A stretch of DNA of 64,000 nucleotides from JBNFVY01 sp049943335 (GCF_049943335.1 NZ_JBNFVY010000004.1:186001-250000); one strand, 5' to 3'; positions 44,103 to 52,885 are shown, counted from the first letter of the stretch. Program-made: numbers and translations. The notes: generated by a model not told the origin, from the letters alone.

Positions 44103-44743
44103 CCACCGACCCCGAACGGTTGATGCAGTTTCTTTACGCGATCCGTTCCAAGGGCGTGACCGACAAGCGCACGCTGGAAGCGATGGAAAAGATCGACCGG
44201 GGCCGGTTCGTCAAAGGGTTGTTCGCCGAACGCGCCTACGAAGACATGCCCCTGCCGATCGCGTGCGGGCAGACGATCAGCCAGCCGTCGGTGGTGGGGC
44301 TGATGACACAGGCGCTCAACGTGCAACCGCGCGACAAGGTGCTCGAGGTCGGCACCGGGTCGGGCTATCAGGCGGCGATCCTGTCCTGCCTTGCCCGCCG
44401 CGTCTACACGGTGGACCGGCACCGGCGCCTGGTGCGCGAGGCGAAAAAAGTGTTCGATGCGCTGGACCTGACCAATGTGACCGCCTTTTCCGCCGATGGC
44501 TCGCACGGGCTGCCCGACCAGGCACCTTTTGACCGGATTCTGGTCGCCGCGGCGGCAGAAGATCCGCCCGGCCCGCTGCTGGCCCAGTTGAAGGTTGGCG
44601 GCATCATGGTGCTGCCGGTCGGCCAGTCTGATGCCGTCCAAAGCCTGATCAAGGTGACCCGCACCGAAACCGGTTTTGATTATGACGAACTGCGCCCCGT
44701 CCGGTTCGTTCCGCTGTTGGAAGGCATGGGACAGGACGATTGA
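44099..44743 (+). CDS. pcm: Protein-L-isoaspartate O-methyltransferase
   Basis: 214-residue SAM methyltransferase that repairs isoaspartyl damage. SAM motif I 'VLEVGTGSGYQAAIL' and the family's 'GQTISQPSVVGLMTQAL' are clear, with 'DRILVAAAAEDPP' as motif II. It is coupled to surE by ATGA. The nlpD-like gene follows in the same direction after about 165 bases, as in many proteobacteria (surE-pcm-nlpD). A small hairpin CATACG / CGTATG lies at 44746-44761. Confidence 0.95.
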   Translation: MTTDPERLMQFLYAIRSKGVTDKRTLEAMEKIDRGRFVKGLFAERAYEDMPLPIACGQTISQPSVVGLMTQALNVQPRDKVLEVGTGSGYQAAILSCLARRVYTVDRHRRLVREAKKVFDALDLTNVTAFSADGSHGLPDQAPFDRILVAAAAEDPPGPLLAQLKVGGIMVLPVGQSDAVQSLIKVTRTETGFDYDELRPVRFVPLLEGMGQDD

Positions 44744-44909
44744 TCCATACGGGCGCGTATGGCGCCCATTTGGCAGGCTAGGCAGAGCGCGTTCACTCGC
44801 GTATGTTGGCCCAAAGAGTAGATGGGCGGCAAACGCCCGGCAGTGCAAGAGCGCCAAAGGCCCCATCCAACGAGGGCCGCGAAAACGGCGCATATGAGGA
44901 TGATGAGCA

Positions 44910-46055
44910 ATGGCCCTGACCCGTTTCCTGTTTCTCGGAACCACCTGCATGGCGCTGGCCGCCTGCGATCCCAATCAGCCCTTCGACTTCGACCTGCGTG
45001 ACCTGGGCAATGGGTTCGACACTTCGGATGCGGTCCGCCAGGCCAGCGCGCCGCGCCCCGCCCCGGATGATCGCGGCGTAATTTCCTATCCCAACTACCA
45101 GGTTGTCGTGGCCCGGCGTGGTGACAAGATCGCCGATGTGGCCAGCCGTGTTGGCGTCGATGCGGCCACCCTGGCCCGGCACAACGGCATCAGCCTGGAC
45201 ACCCCCCTGCGCGACGGCGAAATCATCGCGCTGCCCACCCGCGTTCCCGAACCATCGCCCGCCACGGGCGCTGTGGGCACCGGGCCGATCCGCCCGGCCG
45301 ATCAGGTCGACGTGACCACCCTGGCCGGGAATGCCATCGATCGGGCCGAAAGTTCCACTATCGCCCCGCCCGGCGCCCAGACCGGGCTTGAACCGAACCA
45401 GCACCGCGTGGCCCGCGGCGAAACCGCCTATTCCATCGCCCGCAAATACGGCGTGTCGGTCAAAGACCTGGCGGAATGGAACGGCCTGGGCACCGATCTG
45501 AGCCTGCGCGAAGGTCAGGCGCTGCTGATCCCCGTCGCCGCGAGCAACCAGACTGCGGCCAAACCCGCCGCAGCGCCTGCGCCCGGTGTCGGATCGCCCA
45601 CCCCGGTCCCGCCGTCGGCCGCCGCGCCCCTGCCCGCCGAAAAGACAACCGCAAAGCCCGCGCCCGCGCCTGCGTCGCCCGATCTGGGCGCCGAACAGAC
45701 CACCAGCGCCCGTTTCGCCCTGCCCGTTTCGGGGCCGATCATCCGCACCTTCGACAAGTCGAAATCGGCATTCGTGCTGTTCAAGGCGTCGAATGGCACC
45801 CCGGTCCAGGCCGCTGCAGACGGCACGGTCAAGCTGGTGTCCAAGAACGCCGACGGGGTGGAAATCCTGGTGCTCGACCACGGCGGCGGGCTGCAGACCG
45901 CCTATAGTTTCATCAAGGACATTGCGGTGAAAAAGGGCCAGAGCGTCAAGCGCGGGCAAGCCGTGGCCACCGTCGCGCAGAACGAATTCGGCGCGCTACA
46001 GTTCATGACCTTCAAAGGCACGCAAGCCGTCGATCCGGCCCCGTATTTCGAATAA
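44910..46055 (+). CDS. NlpD-like lipoprotein: two LysM domains and a degenerate LytM domain
   Basis: 381 residues. Lipobox 'LAAC' puts the acylated Cys at residue 19. LysM 1 is about residues 53-97 and LysM 2 about 166-211, separated by Pro/Ala linkers. The C-terminal M23/LytM fold runs from 'FALPVSGPIIRTF' to the end. The zinc ligands are missing: the HxxxD region reads 'AFVLFKASNGTPV' and the usual HxH is 'LQFMTFKG'. It is thus a non-catalytic LytM factor that would activate amidases at division, like NlpD/EnvC. The gene end is duplicated in tandem. Confidence 0.88.
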   Translation: MALTRFLFLGTTCMALAACDPNQPFDFDLRDLGNGFDTSDAVRQASAPRPAPDDRGVISYPNYQVVVARRGDKIADVASRVGVDAATLARHNGISLDTPLRDGEIIALPTRVPEPSPATGAVGTGPIRPADQVDVTTLAGNAIDRAESSTIAPPGAQTGLEPNQHRVARGETAYSIARKYGVSVKDLAEWNGLGTDLSLREGQALLIPVAASNQTAAKPAAAPAPGVGSPTPVPPSAAAPLPAEKTTAKPAPAPASPDLGAEQTTSARFALPVSGPIIRTFDKSKSAFVLFKASNGTPVQAAADGTVKLVSKNADGVEILVLDHGGGLQTAYSFIKDIAVKKGQSVKRGQAVATVAQNEFGALQFMTFKGTQAVDPAPYFE

Positions 46056-46070
46056 GCATTTCGAAAAAGC
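46045..46070 (+). repeat. Two-copy 13-bp tandem repeat at the nlpD-like stop
   Basis: ATTTCGAATAAGC then ATTTCGAAAAAGC; the first copy holds the TAA stop. Confidence 0.75.
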
Positions 46071-46218
46071 GTCGGGTCTGGGCGGCAGGGAATTCTGGCA
46101 GGCATCGCACCCGCCCGGTCCCAGCTTGGCCCATGACCGCCCCGACTAGCGGGCCAAACTGCCAGCACAACCAGCCGTGCCCCCCATCCGCAGGGCGCCA
46201 TCGCCGTGTCAGCGCTAG

Positions 46219-47058
46219 CTAGAGCGCGATGCCCCGCCGTCCGGCCAGATCGGTGAAATACTGCCAGGCCACCCGGCCCGACCGCCCACCGCGCGTGGCC
46301 TGCCATTCGATCGCTTCGGCGTGCATGTCTTCGTCGGAAATCTGAACCCCGTGGGCATCGCAATAGCCCCGGATCATGGTCAGGTATTCGTCCTGGCTGC
46401 AGGGGTGGAAACCCAACCACAGCCCGAACCGGTCCGACAGCGACACTTTTTCTTCGCTTGCTTCGGACGGGTTGATCGCGGATGAGCGTTCGTTTTCAAT
46501 CATGTCGCGCGGCATCAGATGGCGCCGGTTCGACGTGGCATAAAACACCACGTTGTCCGGGCGCCCTTCGATCCCGCCATCCAGAACAGCCTTGAGCGAT
46601 TTGTAGTGCTGATCGTCGTGGCTGAAGGACAGATCATCGCAAAACAGCACGAACCGGTGCTCAGACGCCCGCAACAGCCCCAAGAGCCGGCCGATGCTGG
46701 GCAGATCCTCGCGCTGCACTTCAACGATTTTCAGCGCATGACCCTGCGCCACCACCGCCGCGTGCACCGCCTTGACCAAAGACGATTTGCCCATCCCGCG
46801 CGCGCCCCAGAGCAGCGCGTTGTTGGCCGGAAAGCCGCGGGCAAATTGGACCGTATTGGCCAGCAGCGTGTCGCGCGACCGGTCGACCCCCACCAGCAGG
46901 TCCAGCGCAACGCGGTTGACGCGCGGCACCGGCGACAGACGATCGGGCGCCACATGCCAGACAAAGGCATCGGCCAGCGCGAAATCGGGCGCGCGGCTGG
47001 GCGGGGGCGACAGGCGTTCCAGCGCCTCGGCGATGCGGGTCAGGGCCGCGTCAGTCAC
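46219..47058 (-). CDS. DUF815 family P-loop ATPase
   Basis: 279-residue AAA-like ATPase. Walker A 'GARGMGKSSLVK', Walker B 'FVLFCDDLSF' and 'VFYATSNRRHLMPR' (sensor 1) are characteristic of DUF815. It is cytoplasmic. Its start overlaps the tatC stop by ATGA, so it is the last gene of a tatA-tatB-tatC-DUF815 operon. A link to Tat export is suggested only by this coupling; the family's function is not known. Confidence 0.9.
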   Translation of the reverse strand: MTDAALTRIAEALERLSPPPSRAPDFALADAFVWHVAPDRLSPVPRVNRVALDLLVGVDRSRDTLLANTVQFARGFPANNALLWGARGMGKSSLVKAVHAAVVAQGHALKIVEVQREDLPSIGRLLGLLRASEHRFVLFCDDLSFSHDDQHYKSLKAVLDGGIEGRPDNVVFYATSNRRHLMPRDMIENERSSAINPSEASEEKVSLSDRFGLWLGFHPCSQDEYLTMIRGYCDAHGVQISDEDMHAEAIEWQATRGGRSGRVAWQYFTDLAGRRGIAL

Positions 47059-48020
47059 GGCTTGCGCCCTTCGTCATCGTCCGGCCCCAGCAAGGTGTCT
47101 GCATCGTCTTCGAAATCTGCATCACCGAAACCTCCATCGCCGTGGATATCCTCATCCCACAGTCCTTCAGCTTTCAACTTCTTTTCGCGGTCTTTTTCGA
47201 CATAGCGCACCAGCAGGATCGACACTTCGTACAGCCCATAGACCACGACGAACAAAATCGCTTGCGTGGTCACATCTGGCGGCGTGACCAGCGCGGCCAG
47301 CACAAGGATCGCCACCATGGCGTATTTGCGCACCTTGCTCAGCCCCTTGGAACTGACCAGACCGGCCTTGCCCATCAGCGTCAAAAGCACCGGCAACTGA
47401 AAGCACAGGCCAAAGGCCATGATGAATTTCAGCGTGATATCCAGCGATTCGTTTACCTTGCCGAAAAAGGTGATCCTGACTCCATCGGCCGTTTCGGGCA
47501 CCACGGCCGCATCGGGCGGCAGATCGGGCGCCGTGTTCGACATCAGGTTGGCAAAGATCGAACTGACATCGGCAAAGCCCAGGAAAAACGCCATCGCCAG
47601 CGGCGTGACCACGAAATGGGCAAAGCTGGCGCCCAGCAGGAACATGAAGGGCGATGCGATGAGAAACGGCAGGAACGCGCCTTTTTCCGACTTGTACAGA
47701 CCCGGGGCCACGAAGCGCCACAGCTGGTAGGAAATCACCGGGAAGGCCAGCGCAAATCCGAAAACCATCGAAATACGAAACAGCGTGAACAGGTATTCTT
47801 GCGGGCTGGTGTACTGCATCGTGGGCGACGGGTCGCCCAGTTCGCGCAGGGTTTCTTCGATCGGGCCCAGCAGGAACTGCAGGATCGGTTCGGCCACGGT
47901 AAAGGCCAAAACCATGCCGATGATAAAGGCGATGGCGGCGCGGATCAGCCGCGAGCGCAGTTCGGCCAGATGCTCGATCAGCGGGGCCGAGCTGTCTTCG
48001 ATCGTGTCCTCGTCGCTCAT
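47055..48020 (-). CDS. tatC: Sec-independent translocase subunit TatC
   Basis: 321 residues with six transmembrane helices, the twin-arginine signal receptor. 'SAPLIEHLAELRSRL' and 'FPVISYQLWRFVAPGLY' (short: FPVISYQLWRF) are family landmarks. It is longer than E. coli TatC because of a loop with 'PDLPPDAAVVPETADGVRI' and an acidic Asp/Gly-rich C-terminal tail (DEDIHGDGGFGDADFEDD). It overlaps tatB by ATGA and the DUF815 gene by ATGA. Confidence 0.95.
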   Translation of the reverse strand: MSDEDTIEDSSAPLIEHLAELRSRLIRAAIAFIIGMVLAFTVAEPILQFLLGPIEETLRELGDPSPTMQYTSPQEYLFTLFRISMVFGFALAFPVISYQLWRFVAPGLYKSEKGAFLPFLIASPFMFLLGASFAHFVVTPLAMAFFLGFADVSSIFANLMSNTAPDLPPDAAVVPETADGVRITFFGKVNESLDITLKFIMAFGLCFQLPVLLTLMGKAGLVSSKGLSKVRKYAMVAILVLAALVTPPDVTTQAILFVVVYGLYEVSILLVRYVEKDREKKLKAEGLWDEDIHGDGGFGDADFEDDADTLLGPDDDEGRKP

Positions 48021-48682
48021 TTCGCGGCTTTATCCTTGGCGGGGGTCTTTGGGGTGGCCTTTTTGGCAGCAGGCGTTTTGGCAGGCGGTTTTTTGGCAGC
48101 CGGCTTCGCCTGTGCGGTCTTGGCCTGTGTGGTCTTGGCAGCCGGCTTTTTCGCCGCAGGTTTCTTGGCTGCCGGCTTCTTGGCTGCCGGCTTCTTGGGT
48201 GCGGCATCCTTGGCGGCAGGCTTTTTCGCAGCGGGTGCTTTTGCCGGGGCAGCATCTGCTACGCCCTTGGCCGGCGCACCGGCTTCGCCCGCATCGCGCG
48301 CCTGACGCTCACGCGCGGCGTCGGCGGTTTTCGCGGCGATCTTGCGGGCCGCTTCGGCGCGCTCTTCGCTCAGCTTGGGGGTTTCCGGGGCCGCCACCTT
48401 GGCCGATGGGTCCCAGTCTTCGAAAGCGCTCGCGGCGTCCTTCAGCTTGTCCATGCCAAAAGAGCGCGGGTTCGCCGCCGCCTTGAGCGTATCGGCCGCG
48501 TCTTTCATCCCCGATTGATCGGCTGCGTCGTCCATCGCGCGGCTGAATTCGCGCGCCATTGCACGCGCCTTGCCGGTGAACCGACCAAGGGTACGGAACA
48601 TGACCGGCAGATCCTTGGGGCCCACCACGATGAGCGCCACGATCCCGATCACGATGAGCTCGGACGTGCCGATGCCAAACAT
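48017..48682 (-). CDS. tatB: TatB with histone-like Lys/Ala/Pro tail
   Basis: 221 residues. The N-terminal membrane helix 'FGIGTSELIVIGIVALIVVGP' and amphipathic helix 'VMFRTLGRFTGKARAMAREF' are typical TatB. From about residue 145 the chain is a PAAKK/PAAKKPA repeat tail of some 75 residues, very basic and low in complexity, resembling the C-terminal tail of histone H1. Such tails occur in some alphaproteobacterial TatB; function is unknown. It might contact lipid head groups or nucleic acid. Confidence 0.93.
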   Translation of the reverse strand: MFGIGTSELIVIGIVALIVVGPKDLPVMFRTLGRFTGKARAMAREFSRAMDDAADQSGMKDAADTLKAAANPRSFGMDKLKDAASAFEDWDPSAKVAAPETPKLSEERAEAARKIAAKTADAARERQARDAGEAGAPAKGVADAAPAKAPAAKKPAAKDAAPKKPAAKKPAAKKPAAKKPAAKTTQAKTAQAKPAAKKPPAKTPAAKKATPKTPAKDKAAK

Positions 48683-48709
48683 GCGCGAAGTCTCCGGTGG
48701 GACGGGCGC

Positions 48710-48922
48710 TTACGCCTTGTCCTTTTCCTCGGCGGGGGTCACGTCGCGCAGCTCGGCGTCCTGTGTATCCAGCTCTTTTTTCCCGTCATCAACGCCCCTC
48801 TTGAACGCGGTGATACCTTTGCCGACTTCGCCCATCAGCGACGATATCTTGCCGCGGCCAAACAGGACCAGAACAACGATGGCGATCAGGATCAGGCCGG
48901 GAAGACCGATATTGTTGAGCAT
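48710..48922 (-). CDS. tatA: Sec-independent translocase subunit TatA
   Basis: 70 residues: one membrane helix (GLPGLILIAIVVLVLFGRGKI), the FGRGKI hinge, and an amphipathic helix ending in a charged tail. It polymerises into the Tat pore. It is the first gene of tatABC, and the promoter should lie in the AT-richer 48923-49057. Confidence 0.95.
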   Translation of the reverse strand: MLNNIGLPGLILIAIVVLVLFGRGKISSLMGEVGKGITAFKRGVDDGKKELDTQDAELRDVTPAEEKDKA

Positions 48923-49057
48923 CTCGAATCTCCGTTTGGGTGCGGGATTTAGGCCCGCAAACTCAGGTACCTTATCTATTGCGTCGCGCGCGCCGATAAA
49001 AGGCTCAAAAGTGTTTATATGCTTATTTGTGAACGGACAGGGGCGAATGGCGTGCGA

Positions 49058-50143
49058 TCAGTCGCGCTGCGGAAAGACAAAGCAGCGTTCGCGACGCAGC
49101 ATCAGCCACAGCGGCGTGCCCGGTTTTGGCATGAACACCGACGGCACCGTGGCGCGCAGGATCGACCCGTCATAGTCCATCCGAAATTCGACAAGACTTT
49201 CGCGCCCCATAAAGCGGGCGCGCTGCACGATGCCGCGCGCCGGGACGCCGTCCTGGGGGGTCGGATTCGGGCCGCGCCCGTCGCGATCAAAGTCAATCCG
49301 CAAATGCTGGGGCCGGATCACGATATCCACGCGCGTGCCGTCGCGATGGCCGGGGGCCAGGAATTCGCCAAAGGCGGTGTCAACCAGCGCGCCCTGCACG
49401 GTGCCCGTGATCACGTTGATATCACTGAAAAATCCGGCCGCGGCGCGGTCAACCGGCGCGTTATACACGTTATAGGGCGCGCCCTGCTGCACGATGCGCC
49501 CGCCCCGCATCAGCGCGATATCATCGGCCATGCGCATTGCCTCGTCCGGCTCATGCGTGACCAGCAAAACGGCGGTGCCTTCTTCTTTCAGAACGTCCAG
49601 CGTGGCGTCACGGATATCGTCCTTCAGGCGCTCATCCAGGCCGGAAAACGGCTCGTCCATCAGCATGATCGACGGGCGCGGCGCCAGGGCGCGGGCCAGT
49701 GCCACGCGCTGCTGTTCGCCCCCCGACAGCTGGTGGGGAAACTTGTCGATCGCGCCGCTCAACCCGACCCGCGCCAGCAGATCTTCCACCCGCGCCCGCT
49801 TTTGCCCGCGCGCGCCTTTCAGGCCAAAAGCCACGTTGTCTTCGACGCTCAGATGCGGGAACAGGGCGAAATCCTGGAACATCAGGCCGATGGACCGGCC
49901 TTCGGGTGGCACCCGATAGACCGTGTCGCACACCAGTTTGCCGTCCACATGGATGGTGCCGCTGTCTTGCATGTCGACCCCCGCGATCACCCGCAGCGTG
50001 GTCGACTTGCCGCAACCCGACGGACCCAGCAGGCACGTCACCTGCCCCGGCATCACCGACAATGACACATTATCCACAACCGTGCGCCCGCCGAACTGAC
50101 GGGTGATGTTGCGAATTTCAAGGCGCGGTGTAGCGGCGGGCAT
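49058..50143 (-). CDS. FbpC/PotA-type ABC transporter ATPase (orphan)
   Basis: 361 residues. Walker A 'GPSGCGKSTTLR', signature 'LSGGEQQRVALARAL', Walker B 'IMLMDEPFSGLD', then a C-terminal TOBE-like regulatory domain ('RPQHLRIDFD'). It belongs with ferric-iron, spermidine and sulfate importers; 'MFQDFALFPHLSVEDNVAFGL' (in parts) is closest to FbpC. No permease or binding protein gene adjoins it, so the partner subunits lie elsewhere or it serves several permeases. Confidence 0.85.
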   Translation of the reverse strand: MPAATPRLEIRNITRQFGGRTVVDNVSLSVMPGQVTCLLGPSGCGKSTTLRVIAGVDMQDSGTIHVDGKLVCDTVYRVPPEGRSIGLMFQDFALFPHLSVEDNVAFGLKGARGQKRARVEDLLARVGLSGAIDKFPHQLSGGEQQRVALARALAPRPSIMLMDEPFSGLDERLKDDIRDATLDVLKEEGTAVLLVTHEPDEAMRMADDIALMRGGRIVQQGAPYNVYNAPVDRAAAGFFSDINVITGTVQGALVDTAFGEFLAPGHRDGTRVDIVIRPQHLRIDFDRDGRGPNPTPQDGVPARGIVQRARFMGRESLVEFRMDYDGSILRATVPSVFMPKPGTPLWLMLRRERCFVFPQRD

Positions 50144-50306
50144 GGGTATCCCAGCAAAACAGTCAGGTAGGGGGCCGAGTTAGCAGCCCCGCGCGCGCTT
50201 AGCAACATCCGCCCGCTGCGACGCTTTTGCGGGCGTCCGGGGTCAGCCCTGCCTCAGCCCCGCTGTAAAAACCGTGGGGGATGTGGGCGATTCCCTATGG
50301 GCCACA

Positions 50307-50354
50307 GGTCAGGGCATGGGTCAGGGCATGGGTCAGGGCGAGGGTCAGGCCAGG
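50307..50354. repeat. Four 12-bp tandem units
   Basis: GGTCAGGGCATG twice, then GGTCAGGGCGAG and GGTCAGGCCAGG, in phase, upstream of the ABC ATPase gene. Confidence 0.85.
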
Positions 50355-50603
50355 CATCGGCCAGCGCGAAATGCGGGTCCAGCGCGGGCTGGGGGTGGAT
50401 CGGCAGACCAGTTCAGCCGGTCCAGAAATGTGCGCCGGGCAACGTTCTTTGTTGCCCTGTCTTGTGCCCTGTCGTGTGCCACTGCCAGATTGGTCGCGCC
50501 ATTCAAGACGCCGATGCAATCCCCGGGACATCAGAACTGCCTGATCAGGTTTAAGATCGCTTGGTTTCTATTTGAATTTAGAGGGAAAATATAGCTTCAA
50601 TTA

Positions 50604-50635
50604 TTCGCCCCATACGCCTGCGTATGGGGGGCGAA
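50604..50635. other. Hairpin in the AT-richer gap
   Basis: TTCGCCCCATACG and CGTATGGGGGGCGAA pair around CCTG, with two extra G on the right. It is not followed by a T run on either strand, so it is more likely part of a structured RNA or a protein-binding dyad than a terminator. Confidence 0.45.
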
Positions 50636-50839
50636 ATACTGCAAAGCCGAAAGGCGGCCCGAGTATATCGCACCGCAAAGCAAGGAGCCCAAAAAAGCGT
50701 GGCACCGAAGAGCATGACGCCCGGAACGCAGCAGACATGCGCCCCCGGCCCACATCCCTCAGGTCACATCTCGGATCACATCAAGATAGCAGCGCAACAT
50801 ACTCATATAATTGTGTATTATCGCAACCGCCAACGCACC

Positions 50840-51619
50840 CTACATGGTCGAATTGACGCCGCCACCGTCCAGCAGGATGTTCTGCCCGACGATGTACCCG
50901 GCGTACTGCGAGCACAAGAAAGCACAGGTGGCGCCGAATTCCTCGGCCGTGCCGTAGCGGTGCACGGGGATCGTCGCCTCGCGGGCGGCGCGCGCTTCGT
51001 CGCGACCAATGCCCTGCTGCTGGGCCACGGTGCTGTCCAGCGATGCGATCCGGTCGGTATCATGGTTGCCCGGCAGCAGATTGTTGATCGTCACCCCGTG
51101 CTGGGCGACCTGGCGCGATGTCCCCGCGACATAGCCCGTCAGCCCGGTGCGCGCCGAATTGGACAGGCCCAGCGCCGGGATCGGGGCCTTGACCGATTGC
51201 GAGGTGATGTTGACCACCCGCCCCCAGCCCTTGTCGATCATCCCCGGCAGCAGCGCCTTCATCAGCGCGATCGGGGTCAGCATGTTGGCGTCCAGGGCCT
51301 GGATGAAATCCTCGCGCTCCCAGTCGCTCCACAGGCCCGGCGGCGGACCGCCTGCATTGGTGACAAGAATATCCACCCCTTGGGCAGCCTTCAGCACCGC
51401 GCCCTGTCCTTCGGGCGTGGTCACGTCGGCGACCACGTTCACCACGTCCACGCCGAAATCATCGCGGATCGACTGTGCGGCGGACTCAAGCGCATCGGCC
51501 CCGCGCGCGTTCATCACCAGATCGACGCCGGCTTCGGCCAGCGCGCGCGCGCAGCCCAGCCCCAACCCCTTGGATGACGCGCAGACCAGCGCGCGCTTGC
51601 CAGAAATACCCAGATCCAT
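50840..51619 (-). CDS. SDR family protein lacking the usual Tyr-Lys active site
   Basis: 259 residues, FabG-like Rossmann fold. The nucleotide motif is 'CASSKGLGLGCARAL' and 'NAGGPPPG' replaces NNAG. The catalytic Ser remains in 'NITSQSVKAP', but where YxxxK should stand the sequence is 'SNSARTGLTGYVAG', so Tyr and Lys are both replaced. A known SDR subgroup has this SARxGL form and may work by another mechanism. The start at 51619 follows GGTGGGGAA. No operon partner is present; the Hint gene is divergent. Confidence 0.85.
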   Translation of the reverse strand: MDLGISGKRALVCASSKGLGLGCARALAEAGVDLVMNARGADALESAAQSIRDDFGVDVVNVVADVTTPEGQGAVLKAAQGVDILVTNAGGPPPGLWSDWEREDFIQALDANMLTPIALMKALLPGMIDKGWGRVVNITSQSVKAPIPALGLSNSARTGLTGYVAGTSRQVAQHGVTINNLLPGNHDTDRIASLDSTVAQQQGIGRDEARAAREATIPVHRYGTAEEFGATCAFLCSQYAGYIVGQNILLDGGGVNSTM

Positions 51620-51792
51620 GTGTTTTCCCCACCATTGTCGTGAATTCGTGCGGACCATGCCGCAGTCTTGCCACGGTTTCCAGCAACAATTCCCTGAAAC
51701 TGGCCCCTGCACCGCCAGCCGTCGCCTGCCATTACCCTGCGTCGCGCCAATACCTATATCTGCGCGACTTCGGGCGGGAACCGCACTGCACA

Positions 51793-51836
51793 GGGACTGA
51801 ACAGCGCAAACCCCGGGACTGCGCAGGGCAAACCCC
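51793..51836. repeat. Two-copy 22-bp direct repeat
   Basis: GGGACTG(AA)CAG(C)GCAAACCCC in two adjacent copies at 51793 and 51815, just upstream of the Hint-domain gene. Confidence 0.7.
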
Positions 51837-51862
51837 AGGGCCACCAGAACCAGGAGCGACCA

Positions 51863-52873
51863 TTGACGCGACATAACGCGATTCAGCCGACGCCAGAACG
51901 CACCCTGCCGGTCTATCGGTCAGGGGATTTTTGCGTGACCAGCGGCGCGAATCTGGGCGATGGGATCACCGATGCGCGCGAAATGGCGCTGGACGATATC
52001 TATGCGCTGCGCCCCAATGCGCGCACGCATGGGCTGTCGGTCGCCCCGGCGGGCGATCATTTTACCATTGGCGCGACAAGCCAGCTTGGCCGCGCCGGCG
52101 CCACGCTGGTCACGGATCATTGCGCGACCTTCATGTGCCCGGATGGCAGCACGGTCGAAGCGCTGGTGCTGGTCGAAACCGAAGATGGGTACTACACCGA
52201 CAGCTACCTGCTGCCGTTGGCCCCCCTTGCCCCGCAAACCGAATACGCATTGGTCAGGATTGACCGCACCGCCGCCCGTGCGCGGCTTGCGCAAATGGCC
52301 TGCGTCAGCTTTGCCCACGGCACGCTGATCACCATGGCCAATGGCGCCCAGAAACCGATTGAAGACCTGCGCGTCGGCGACCGCATCCTGACGCGCGACA
52401 ATGGCCCGCGCGACATTCGCTGGATCGGCCAGCAAACCGTCCGCGCCACCGGGGCCTTTGCGCCGATCGTGATCAAAAAGGGCGTTCTGAACAACGCCAA
52501 CGACCTGACCTTGTCGCCCAACCACCGGCTGTTCATCTATCAGCGCCGCGATAAGATCCGGGCCGGACGGTCCGAGGTGATGGTCAAGGCGCGCCTCTTG
52601 GTCAACGGCGACAGTGTTGTGCAATCGGATGGCGGCTTTGTGGATTATTACCAGCTGCTTTTCGATCAGCACGAGATCATCTACGCCGAAGGCATCGCCG
52701 CCGAAAGCCTGTTTGTCGACACCCAGGTCACTGCCGTTTTGCCGGAAGGAGTGCGCTCCAGCCTGCTCAACCGCGGTCTCGACGTGACGACATCCGCCGC
52801 GTTCGAAGTTGATGACTCGCTGATACAGGGCGCCGATGCTGTCGATCTGCTGCGCCGCGCCTCGCGCGTCTAA
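51863..52873 (+). CDS. Hint-domain (Hedgehog/intein type) protein
   Basis: 336 residues from a TTG start preceded by CAGGAGC at 6 bases. Residues about 1-145 form an N-terminal region ending before 'VSFAHGTLITMANGAQKPI', where the Hint_2 module begins (about 148-290); 'LRVGDRILTRDNGPRDIRWIG' and 'LSPNHRLFIYQ' (short: SPNHRLFI) are the conserved blocks. In autoprocessing Hint modules the first residue is a nucleophilic Cys; here the aligned position is Ser149. This family is abundant in Rhodobacteraceae; its role is unresolved. There is no signal peptide. Confidence 0.8.
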   Translation: MTRHNAIQPTPERTLPVYRSGDFCVTSGANLGDGITDAREMALDDIYALRPNARTHGLSVAPAGDHFTIGATSQLGRAGATLVTDHCATFMCPDGSTVEALVLVETEDGYYTDSYLLPLAPLAPQTEYALVRIDRTAARARLAQMACVSFAHGTLITMANGAQKPIEDLRVGDRILTRDNGPRDIRWIGQQTVRATGAFAPIVIKKGVLNNANDLTLSPNHRLFIYQRRDKIRAGRSEVMVKARLLVNGDSVVQSDGGFVDYYQLLFDQHEIIYAEGIAAESLFVDTQVTAVLPEGVRSSLLNRGLDVTTSAAFEVDDSLIQGADAVDLLRRASRV

Positions 52874-52885
52874 GCGCGCCAGCGC

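Larger units (their letters stand above)
50144..50839. other. Long AT-richer intergenic region
   Basis: 696 bases with no convincing gene. It holds a four-copy 12-bp array (50307-50354), a hairpin (50604-50635), and a stretch from about 50540 to 50830 clearly lower in GC than the rest of the window. Three short overlapping ORFs near 50274-50594 are products of the array. I compared it by eye with tmRNA, RNase P, SRP and 6S RNA landmarks and recognised none; an unrecognised small RNA is possible. Confidence 0.4.

Noticed and set aside
47142..48305. 387-codon ORF on the plus strand opposite tatC and tatB
   Set aside because: Antisense shadow; its Ala/Gly repeats are the reverse of the TatB Lys/Pro tail.
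50274..50594. Overlapping ORFs of about 80-106 codons near the 12-bp array
   Set aside because: Three frames are open at once because of the tandem repeat; none has a ribosome-binding site or domain.
50604..50635. Hairpin read as a rho-independent terminator
   Set aside because: No T run follows on either strand and no gene ends near it.
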